This document shows, piece by piece, positions 16,142-22,234 of a stretch of 22,234 nucleotides of DNA (position 1 is its first letter; each line of letters starts with the position of its first letter). The notes under the pieces are model-generated. The model was not told where the DNA came from. It did not search any database and saw only the letters and a list, made by a program, of their open reading frames with translations. Both the position numbers and the translations under genes were made by a program. Source of the stretch: Planctomycetota bacterium (lineage in GTDB: Bacteria; Planctomycetota; Planctomycetia; Pirellulales; Pirellulaceae); assembly GCA_029259935.1 (NCBI GenBank), contig JAJDEH010000316.1, forward strand, positions 1 to 22,234, read 5' to 3'.

Positions 16142-17593
16142 CTAGCAGAGCGCCTTGATCAGTCCCTTGGCTTTGTGCCAGGTTTCTTCGAGTTCGCGTT
16201 GCGGATTGGATTGGGCGACGATGCCGCCGCCGACGCTCATTTGCCACCAGCCTCGGCCGGCGGTGATGGTGCGGATTAGGATGCTTAGGTCCAGCGAGCC
16301 GTCGAAGCCGACGTATCCCAACGAGCCACAATAGGGACCACGGGCGGTGGGTTCCAGTTCGGCAATGATTTCCATGGCGCGGATCTTGGGTGCGCCGGTA
16401 ATCGAACCGCCCGGAAAAGCGGCTCGCGGAAGATCGAGTACGTGGCAATCGTCCCGCAAGCGGCCTTGGACCACGGAAACCAAGTGCTGCACGTATTCGT
16501 ACACTTCCAATCGGCACAGATCGGTGACTTGGACGCTTTCCGGATCACAGACCCGCGAGAGATCGTTGCGCAACAGGTCGACGATCATGGTGTTTTCGGC
16601 GCGGTCCTTTTCGCTTTGCAGCAGATCGTCGCCCGCGAAAAGATCAGCTTCCGGACGCCGCGACCGCTGGCGAGTTCCCTTGATGGGCCGGGCTTCAATA
16701 AGGCCGCCGCGACTGCTGACAAATCGCTCGGGCGACGCGCTAACAATCTGAAACTGGCCCAAATCGAAAAAGGCGGCGAAGGTGGCCGGGTTCCGCTGTC
16801 TCAGCCGGTGATACAGTTGCACGGAACTATCGACCGCCGGATACATCAGCCGCTGCGACAGGTTCACTTGAAATACATCGCCCGCGTAAATGTAGTCGAT
16901 AACTCGTTGAATGGCGCGGCGATAGTCGGCCGCGGTGAAGGTGCTGGTCAGTCCCTCGATGCCCTCGACTGGAAACTGGGGCGCGAGCTGCGTGACTGCC
17001 AAAATTTGATCGCCGGTTGGGGGTGGCGGTTCTTCGGTGAGCGGTTCACGAATCCATTCGCTGAATTGCCGCAGGCGGTCGCCTGCCCGCTCGCGGCGCG
17101 ATTGCGGATCGGTTTCCGGGAATCCTTGTGAGATGATCCAAGCGCGATCATCGGCATGGTCGAAAGCGACCACGACATCGTACAAGCCGATGGCCATCGC
17201 GGGGATCGAAAACTCGTCGTAGCGGGTTCGGGGAAGCCGTTCCAGGCCGCGGCCCAAATCGTAAGAAAACAGACCGGCCGCGCCGCCTTGAAACGGCGGG
17301 AGATCCGGCAGTGTCGGCGTGGTGAGTGGATCAAGACGTCGTGCAAGTTCGGACAAGCCGTCGGTGCCGTCGGCGGGACAGGTGACGAAATCGAAAGGAT
17401 CTGCGGTGACGAACGAATATCGGCCTAATTCGGATTCGCGTTTGGCACTATCCAGGAACAGGCAATGCGGCAGATGGCACAGTCGACGAAATACCGCGGC
17501 CGCATCCGGCGCGGGATGCAATTCTTGCACGCAGGCCGGAAGCTCGGTTGATTCAGTGAGCAGTTTGGCGGCGGAATTCGTGGGACTGATCAT
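16142..17593 (-). CDS. pabB: Aminodeoxychorismate synthase component I
   Basis: Converts chorismate plus ammonia to 4-amino-4-deoxychorismate, the precursor of p-aminobenzoate. The 483-aa protein has the chorismate-binding fold: YAGDVFQVNLSQR (236-248), SASPERFV (285-292), PIKGTRQR (303-310), RAENTMIVDLLRNDLSRV (331-348) and FPGGSITGAPKIRAMEII (393-410). Lys305 in PIKGT marks the PabB branch, since anthranilate synthase TrpE has Ala there (PIAGT). The N-terminal domain (about 15-180) is of the same family. No glutaminase partner (PabA) or lyase (PabC) lies in the window. It starts 100 bases after the DHPS-like gene, with two inverted repeats between. Proximity to a pterin-binding protein supports pABA supply for a folate or methanopterin. 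Confidence 0.9.
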   Translation of the reverse strand: MISPTNSAAKLLTESTELPACVQELHPAPDAAAVFRRLCHLPHCLFLDSAKRESELGRYSFVTADPFDFVTCPADGTDGLSELARRLDPLTTPTLPDLPPFQGGAAGLFSYDLGRGLERLPRTRYDEFSIPAMAIGLYDVVVAFDHADDRAWIISQGFPETDPQSRRERAGDRLRQFSEWIREPLTEEPPPPTGDQILAVTQLAPQFPVEGIEGLTSTFTAADYRRAIQRVIDYIYAGDVFQVNLSQRLMYPAVDSSVQLYHRLRQRNPATFAAFFDLGQFQIVSASPERFVSSRGGLIEARPIKGTRQRSRRPEADLFAGDDLLQSEKDRAENTMIVDLLRNDLSRVCDPESVQVTDLCRLEVYEYVQHLVSVVQGRLRDDCHVLDLPRAAFPGGSITGAPKIRAMEIIAELEPTARGPYCGSLGYVGFDGSLDLSILIRTITAGRGWWQMSVGGGIVAQSNPQRELEETWHKAKGLIKALC

Positions 17594-17621
17594 GGAGGTT
17601 GACTTTGGGATTTCAGTCGCT

Positions 17622-17636
17622 GATCGCTCGGCGATC
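17622..17636 (-). repeat. Inverted repeat upstream of pabB
   Basis: GATCGC (17622-17627) and GCGATC (17631-17636) form a six-base stem with a three-base loop, 29 bases from the pabB start codon. It could be a small leader hairpin or an operator; chance is not excluded at this length. Confidence 0.3.
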
Positions 17637-17649
17637 TTGGCGGTTCATT

Positions 17650-17668
17650 TTGTTCGCGGACCGAACAA
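17650..17668 (-). repeat. Inverted repeat between the DHPS-like gene and pabB
   Basis: TTGTTCG (17650-17656) and CGAACAA (17662-17668) are a perfect seven-base inverted repeat around five bases. On the minus strand no U-run follows, so a classical intrinsic terminator is unlikely; an operator or a weak attenuating hairpin is possible. Confidence 0.4.
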
Positions 17669-17693
17669 CGACCCTCTCGACCTCCTCCCTAGG

Positions 17694-19097
17694 CTACGGC
17701 TTCTTTTTCTTCAATCGGTGGCTCTTTTCGGGAACCGTTAGGTGGCCCCAGTCCAACGCTTCATCTTGACGATATTCTTTGTTCAACGTAAGAGCCGTGG
17801 CGGCTTTCGCCATCTCGAAGCCTAAATAAAACGCGTGCGACGGGTCTAGATTTTTCGGTTGCTGGGAACGCAGTTGTTCGAAGACCACGAAAGGATCCGC
17901 GTTCTCCAGATGAATTCCGGCGGCCAGCAAGTGAATGTTGCCGTCTTCGGCGAAAACGCGATAGTTGTTGTCCTTGATGCGGTCGCCGATTTGCGCAAGT
18001 TCCGCGGGGCCGAATTCGTGCACTTTGTCGTCGCGGAGCGTGATCAGTCCGCGTTCCAAATGCTTGGGAGGCACTTTGTTTTTCACGGCGTGATGGACGA
18101 GTCGCCGGGCAAGATCGCACTCTTTGACGCTCGACCGTGCCCAGTTGATGACCTGCGTCGTCAACACGCTGCGAATGCCCAGCTCTTGGCAAAGGGCCAA
18201 TAGCAAAACATTGACGCCGGCCGAATCGACATCGGTCAGCTCGGTCAAGTTGCCGATCCCCATCATCATTTCCGCGTCCGGGTAGCGGCTTCTAATTTGC
18301 ATATAGCGGCCCAAGCTGGCGGCGAAACCGAATCCGATCGGCTCAAGAATGGGATCGATTCGCAGGGCCACGCCAGCGGCGGCGACCACCTCGATCGTCT
18401 CATCGAGTTCGGCCAATGTCGCCGGGTCGTCCGGAATCACCACAACTTCGGTGCCCCAGTCCTTGGCCGCGTGGCGATTGGACGAGTTAACCGACAAGAC
18501 CAGTTCGGCACCTGCTTCGACTGCCAACTCGATTTCCAGCGGATGTAAACTATCGATCGAGACTCGGTGGCCAGCATCGCGCAACGCCTTCACGCAATCG
18601 GCGACCTTCGTCCACGGCTCGCCCGGATCGCAGCCGACGTCAATTAGATCCGCACCCGCTTTGGATAGCTGATCAGCATGGGCCAAGATCGTCTTTAACT
18701 CCAGCCGCGGCGCGTGGTTGATCTCGGCCAGGATCTGGATGTCGTATTCGCCGTAGCCAGACTGCAACTCGTTTCGTTGGCCAAAGAACTCCGGCAATTG
18801 CCGCAGGTCGCGGGGCCCTCGCTCGACGCGGGCCACAACATTGGATTGAATCTCACTTAAGTCTCCGTCACAGTATCCAGGCAGCAAGACGCGGGTCGCA
18901 TCTTCGGGAACGCCGATGTGCCGCTGGATCCACTGTGGAGTCATCAAAGCAGCCACCGTGATCGGCATTACGTCGACGGTGTAATCGAATCCTACTAACG
19001 GAGCTAGTTGTTTCAGCACCGACCTGAGCGCATGCTCGGCCAGCTTCCCTGTAACGAAGTGGATCTTCTCTCGCGGCTTGACGGCATCGGACGGCAT
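17694..19097 (-). CDS. Dihydropteroate synthase-like protein (H4MPT-type, TIGR00284-like)
   Basis: A 467-aa protein with an N-terminal domain (about 10-110, IHFVTGKLAEHALRSVL) and a central pterin-binding TIM-barrel region. AEINHAP (124-130), AHADQLSKAGADLIDVGCDPG (139-159) and VSIDSLHPLEIELAVEAGAELVLSVN (179-204) follow the order of the N-terminal half of bacterial DHPS. Archaea with methanopterin and H4MPT-using bacteria, including planctomycetes and methylotrophs, carry such proteins; the role in methanopterin synthesis is known by association only. The C-terminal third (about 340-467) is not of classic DHPS. ATG 19097 is chosen because it puts the family-typical FVTGKL near the start; a TTG at 19202 would add 35 low-complexity residues. 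It is followed by pabB. Confidence 0.85.
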   Translation of the reverse strand: MPSDAVKPREKIHFVTGKLAEHALRSVLKQLAPLVGFDYTVDVMPITVAALMTPQWIQRHIGVPEDATRVLLPGYCDGDLSEIQSNVVARVERGPRDLRQLPEFFGQRNELQSGYGEYDIQILAEINHAPRLELKTILAHADQLSKAGADLIDVGCDPGEPWTKVADCVKALRDAGHRVSIDSLHPLEIELAVEAGAELVLSVNSSNRHAAKDWGTEVVVIPDDPATLAELDETIEVVAAAGVALRIDPILEPIGFGFAASLGRYMQIRSRYPDAEMMMGIGNLTELTDVDSAGVNVLLLALCQELGIRSVLTTQVINWARSSVKECDLARRLVHHAVKNKVPPKHLERGLITLRDDKVHEFGPAELAQIGDRIKDNNYRVFAEDGNIHLLAAGIHLENADPFVVFEQLRSQQPKNLDPSHAFYLGFEMAKAATALTLNKEYRQDEALDWGHLTVPEKSHRLKKKKP

Positions 19098-19291
19098 TCC
19101 GCCAGCTTGTCGCATCCCACGACATGACGCAATACGGGAACGCGCGTGCGGGCGACCCGCTGCCATCTGACCGAGACGTGAGGCCGTCTCGTCGCTAGAC
19201 AACGAGTCCCCAAAAAACTAACCTCACACGTAGTGCCGCTCAACGTACGCGCTCCATCAAGAATGCAAAACTTCCCATGACAGTACTCTAA

Positions 19292-19350
19292 CTCCCACTT
19301 GGCAAGGGAGAGAATCTGTTTCGCCTCCTCGACAAGAGGGGTTAGGGGAG
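19292..19350. repeat. GC-rich hairpin cluster, possible interspersed repeat remnant
   Basis: CTCCC (19292-19296) pairs with GGGAG (19306-19310), and CCTC (19327-19330) with GAGG (19336-19339), followed by GGTTAGGGGAGG. The blend of CTCCC, TTAGGGG and GAGG is like the REP-type elements that lie between genes in many bacteria. It sits in the 298-base divergent gap (19098-19395), which holds no gene. Copy number in the genome is unknown. Confidence 0.3.
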
Positions 19351-19395
19351 GTTTCTTGCTCTTGGCATTTAGAGATCGATCACCGCTACAACACC

Positions 19396-20580
19396 ATGCG
19401 AATCTCCGAGCTGATTGCTTATATCGTCAAGCTTCCCTTGCGGCGAGAAATCAAGCACGCGTCGTATTCGCGGCGCGATAGCGCGAATCTGTTGGTCCGT
19501 TGCCGGCTGGCGGATGGAACCGAGGGATGGGGCGAAGGTGTTCCCCGATCCTATGTCACGGGCGAAACACCCGATGGAGCACTTGAGCAACTGTCCCGCA
19601 CGCCGCTGGCCGAACAACTTCACGGCGATTGCACTGGCTGGCCCGACGTGCTGCGGTTGTGCGAAGCCTTTCAGCCGCCGCTGGCCGACGGCGATCAACG
19701 CGGCTGCACCGCCAACGCACTGCGCTGCGCGGTCGAACTTTCCGTGCTGGATGCGTTCGGCAAGGTATTCGGCGATTCGCTTAGCGAGGTGACACGTCAA
19801 TTCGCGCCCGCCGAGCCATTGCGAACGACTAAAGACGTCGTTCAATATTCGACCGGTATCATGTCCGAGAATCCGCGCAAGGAGTGGTTTAGCGCGCTAA
19901 AGATGCGGGTCTACGGTTTTGCCCAGTGCAAGGTAAAGGTTGGCGTGAAGGGAGCGGATGACGTGGCCCGTTTGCGGACCATTCGCAAGTGGCTGGGACG
20001 CCGAATGGATGTCCGGGTTGACGCGAACGAAGCTTGGTCACCCACCGATGCGGTTTCCAGAATCGAGGAACTGCTGCCGTTTAAGATTACCTGCGTCGAA
20101 CAGCCGGTGCCGCACGAAGAGGTCGACGCGGTGGCCGAAGTTCGCAAGCAGGTGGCCGTCCCCATGATGCTCGACGAGTCGTTCACCAGTCTGTACGACG
20201 CGCGGCGAGCGATTGAGCGTGGCACATGCGACGTGTTTAACATCCGCCTTTCCAAATGCGGCGGCTTTTTGAACTGTCTGCGATTGGCGGCGTTGGTCGA
20301 AGATGCGGGACTGCGTTTCGCCCTCGGTTGTCATCCGGGCGAATCCGGCATCCTCTCCGCCGCCGGCCGGCATTGGGCCGCCTCGGTGGCGAACATTCGC
20401 TATCTCGAAGGATCTTACGAACGGCACCTGTTACGAGAGCTGCTGACGAATGAAGACATCACGTTTGGCTATGGCGGACGCGCGCCGGCGCTGGCGGGTC
20501 CCGGTCTAGGCGTGACTGTCAAGGAACCGGTACTCAAACGATTACAAATCGACGAAAAGACATTTCAAGTGGACCAGTAG
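19396..20580 (+). CDS. Enolase-superfamily enzyme (muconate cycloisomerase/OSBS/epimerase-like)
   Basis: A 394-aa protein with the enolase-superfamily capping domain (about 1-140) and barrel. Active-site residues of the MLE subgroup are present: Lys179 and Lys181 in CKVKVG, metal ligands Asp209 in VDANEAW, Glu235 in CVEQPVP and Asp260 in MLDESFTS, and Lys287 in IRLSKCGG. All are in the right order and spacing, so catalysis is likely. The end of the barrel is odd: GCHPGESGILSAAGRHWAAS (311-330). Subgroup members include muconate cycloisomerase, o-succinylbenzoate synthase and dipeptide epimerase; the sequence alone does not choose. It is divergent from the DHPS-like gene and ends overlapping the next hydrolase by one base. 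Confidence 0.85.
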   Translation: MRISELIAYIVKLPLRREIKHASYSRRDSANLLVRCRLADGTEGWGEGVPRSYVTGETPDGALEQLSRTPLAEQLHGDCTGWPDVLRLCEAFQPPLADGDQRGCTANALRCAVELSVLDAFGKVFGDSLSEVTRQFAPAEPLRTTKDVVQYSTGIMSENPRKEWFSALKMRVYGFAQCKVKVGVKGADDVARLRTIRKWLGRRMDVRVDANEAWSPTDAVSRIEELLPFKITCVEQPVPHEEVDAVAEVRKQVAVPMMLDESFTSLYDARRAIERGTCDVFNIRLSKCGGFLNCLRLAALVEDAGLRFALGCHPGESGILSAAGRHWAASVANIRYLEGSYERHLLRELLTNEDITFGYGGRAPALAGPGLGVTVKEPVLKRLQIDEKTFQVDQ

Positions 20581-21425
20581 TGGACGAACCGTTGTCACCC
20601 CCACAGCAGATCGAGTTCTTTGACGCAGCCGACGGATACCGTTGGGCGGCCCGCGTATGGCGACCGGCGAAACCGCTCGGCCAAGTGGTCTTCATTCACG
20701 GCATCATTAGCCATAGCGGCTGGTATTTGCCGACCTGCCAACACCTGGCGCGAGCGGGCTTCGAGGTACACGCGCTGGATCGCCGCGGCTCGGGACTCAA
20801 CGCGGCCAATCGAGGCGATGTCGATCGTTATGAAACCTGGATCGATGACGTGAAAGACTATCTGGACGAGCGGCCGCATCCGGGTCTGCGTTTGCTGCTG
20901 GGGATCAGTTGGGGCGGAAAATTCGCGACTGCGTTTGCACGCACGCATCCGACGTCGCTAGACGGATTGGGCCTGCTTTGTCCGGGGCTATTCTCGCAGA
21001 AGTTTCCTAATCGCTTGAAGTACACGGCGCTTGCGGTGGCAGCCAGCCTGGGGCTGAGCGGCGTCCGCGTGACAATTCCGCTCAAAGATCCCGCGCTGTT
21101 TACCAGTTCGCTGGCCCATCAGCCCTACGTCCGTGACGACCCGCTGACGCTGCGAAAGGTCTCAATCCGCTTTGCGCTGGCCGACCGTGAACTGACCCGC
21201 TTCGCGACAGAAGCTCCCGAGGAAATCCGCGTCCCCACGCTGATGCTCTTGGCCGAACACGATCGTGTAGTGGATAACGGCAAGCTGAGAGAATTTTACG
21301 AGCGGCTAGGCACAAATGAGAAGAAGCTGATTGAATATCAAGGCGCTACGCACACGCTTGAATTTGAACCCGATCCGTCTGGGTACTTGGCCGACCTCCG
21401 CGCGTGGACGCAGCCGTTTGTCTAA
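20580..21425 (+). CDS. Alpha/beta hydrolase, lysophospholipase-like
   Basis: A 281-aa cytoplasmic hydrolase of the Hydrolase_4 type (monoglyceride lipase or lysophospholipase-like). HGIISHSGWYLPTCQHLARAG (40-60) contains the oxyanion region and lid start. The nucleophile is Ser110 in LLGISWGGKFA, the acid Asp228 in LLAEHDRVVD and the His258 in GATHTLEFE. There is no signal peptide. Its GTG start shares its first base with the stop of the enolase-like gene (TAGTG), so the two are very likely translationally coupled. A joint pathway is plausible but not identified. The gene ends 20 bases before the inferred end of a group II intron on the opposite strand. Confidence 0.87.
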   Translation: MDEPLSPPQQIEFFDAADGYRWAARVWRPAKPLGQVVFIHGIISHSGWYLPTCQHLARAGFEVHALDRRGSGLNAANRGDVDRYETWIDDVKDYLDERPHPGLRLLLGISWGGKFATAFARTHPTSLDGLGLLCPGLFSQKFPNRLKYTALAVAASLGLSGVRVTIPLKDPALFTSSLAHQPYVRDDPLTLRKVSIRFALADRELTRFATEAPEEIRVPTLMLLAEHDRVVDNGKLREFYERLGTNEKKLIEYQGATHTLEFEPDPSGYLADLRAWTQPFV

Positions 21426-21445
21426 CTCAGTCAGCAGCGATCGGG

Positions 21446-22234
21446 ATAGAGGGGAGCCTTGCGGCTCCACCCCTCCCACACCACCGGGCATACGGGTCCG
21501 TACCACGGCGGTTCGGCTGGTTAAACTTTGGTTTCAGGGTTCAGGAGCAGAGGTAATCCCAGTTCGATCAGGTACGCTCGTGAGAGCGACATGTTCAACG
21601 CTGGGCTGCGGCTGACGTGCCAGTAGCGTTTACTGCTGCCAGCGGTTTGGGCGGCAAGGTCTTTGCCAATGCCCCGCCGCCGCAGTTCTGCGAACCGGCG
21701 TTTTCCGGTTTTCCACTGCTTCCACGCATAACACCTCAACCGGCGGTGGATCCAGCTATCGAAGTCCCGCAGCACGGAGGGTGTCTGGCAGAAGCCAAAG
21801 TAGCCTCGCCAGCCCAGCAGGTAGCTGCGTAGTTCGCTGATCACGCGCACCAGGGACGAACCTCGGTTACGCTTGGTCAGCTCACGGATTCGTTTCTTAA
21901 ACTTTGCCTTGGACGCAGCCGCGATACTCCTCTTGCGTCGTGTCGTGAAGCTGAACCCGAGAAACTTTCGTTTCCAGGGTCGGTCCACGGCACTTTTGGA
22001 CTGGTTGACCGTCAGCCGGAGCTTCGTTGCCAACCATCGCGTCACGCTTTGTAGCACGCGTTCTCCCGCCCGTTTGCTTTTGACGTAGATGTTACAGTCA
22101 TCCGCGTAACGGGCGAACCGCAGGCCACGAGACTCAAGCTCGCGATCCAGGTCATCCAGCAATAAGTTGGAGAGCAACGGTGAGAGCGGACCACCTTGCG
22201 GAGTTCCTTCCGGAGTCGCCGAAGTCAGTCCATC
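21446..22234 (-). mobile_element. 3' part of a second group II intron, running off the window
   Basis: Reading the minus strand, the maturase gene is followed by a domain V-like hairpin (about 21480-21514, with CCGTGGTACG facing CGTATGCCCGG) and the linker GGGAGGGG. A domain VI-like stem GGAGCC/GGCTCC (21453-21468) then leads to the inferred 3' end CTCTAT at 21446. The exon begins CCCGATCGC. The intron is antisense to the hydrolase and ends 21 bases beyond its stop codon. No adenosine stands at seven or eight bases from the 3' end. It differs in sequence from the intron at the window start. The 5' half is outside the window. Confidence 0.8.
21521..22234 (-). CDS. ltrA: Group II intron reverse transcriptase/maturase, partial (N-terminus outside the window)
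   Basis: Intron-encoded protein that helps splicing and reverse-transcribes the intron during retrohoming. The visible 237 residues run from TPEGTPQGGPLSPLLSN (7-23), the RT palm motif YADD (43-46) and the RT6/7 block KSAVDRPWKRKFLGFSF, to the maturase domain X (about 112-210, with ELRSYLLGWRGYFGF). The frame is open to the window end, so the start lies outside. There is no C-terminal HNH endonuclease: the protein ends about 25 residues after domain X, in NPETKV, six bases before domain V. Such endonuclease-less types include the group IIC and related bacterial lineages. A TTG at 22177 is not a real start, as the conserved sequence continues upstream. Confidence 0.92.
   Translation of the reverse strand, partial: DGLTSATPEGTPQGGPLSPLLSNLLLDDLDRELESRGLRFARYADDCNIYVKSKRAGERVLQSVTRWLATKLRLTVNQSKSAVDRPWKRKFLGFSFTTRRKRSIAAASKAKFKKRIRELTKRNRGSSLVRVISELRSYLLGWRGYFGFCQTPSVLRDFDSWIHRRLRCYAWKQWKTGKRRFAELRRRGIGKDLAAQTAGSSKRYWHVSRSPALNMSLSRAYLIELGLPLLLNPETKV

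Noticed and set aside
16142..17593. Assignment as trpE (anthranilate synthase)
   Set aside because: The active-site segment is PIKGT with Lys305, the PabB form, rather than PIAGT of TrpE.
19396..21425. menC-menH identity for the enolase/hydrolase pair
   Set aside because: The hydrolase has lysophospholipase-like features rather than the MenH pattern, and no other menaquinone gene is in view.
1..22234. CRISPR arrays, tRNA or rRNA genes, defence islands
   Set aside because: No regularly spaced repeats, no tRNA cloverleaf or rRNA-like stretch, and no restriction, toxin-antitoxin or nuclease genes were recognised.

Overview
The window (about 22.2 kb, moderately GC-rich by eye) reads as a chromosomal segment of a planctomycete, probably Pirellulales-like. 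The reasons are indirect. There are two very long signal peptidase I paralogues with a zinc-ribbon and a large beta-rich insert. There is a TIGR00284-type dihydropteroate-synthase-like protein of the tetrahydromethanopterin (H4MPT) world. The EF-Ts has a diverged TDFV motif, there is a secreted acetyl-xylan-esterase-like hydrolase, and many starts lack a clear Shine-Dalgarno sequence. No rRNA, tRNA, CRISPR array or prophage was seen.

Layout. (1) Positions 1-71 are the 3' end (domains V and VI) of a group II intron on the + strand. (2) 109-4354, minus strand: signal peptidase I-like paralogue 2, signal peptidase I paralogue 1, then lptB, all co-directional (envelope biogenesis). (3) 4459-8803, plus strand: promoter, rpsB, tsf, a terminator and a 17-bp tandem repeat, then pyrH, frr and a glycerophosphodiester phosphodiesterase. 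This is the classical translation block plus one passenger. (4) 8815-10116, minus: an ATP-grasp ligase of unknown substrate. (5) 10336-14033, plus: a two-gene ABC exporter whose permease carries an apparent extracytoplasmic beta-propeller split by an acidic linker. (6) 14092-19097, minus: DHPS-like protein, pabB, a Clp-N-only protein and a secreted alpha/beta hydrolase. (7) 19396-21425, plus: an enolase-superfamily enzyme and an alpha/beta hydrolase, overlapping by one base. (8) 21446-22234, minus: the 3' half of a second, different group II intron with the C-terminal part of its reverse transcriptase/maturase.

How the genes fit. rpsB-tsf-pyrH-frr is housekeeping. The signal peptidases and LptB serve the cell envelope. 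The pabB and DHPS-like pair makes sense as pABA supply plus a pterin-binding enzyme for a folate or methanopterin cofactor. The candidates for less-described biology are the permease with an embedded propeller, the tandem signal peptidases with zinc-ribbon and beta-sandwich-like insert, and the DHPS-like/pabB pair. Both window ends lie inside group II introns. Each intron ends just beyond the 3' end of the neighbouring gene and is antisense to it, which could also mean the window is a contig broken at repeated introns.
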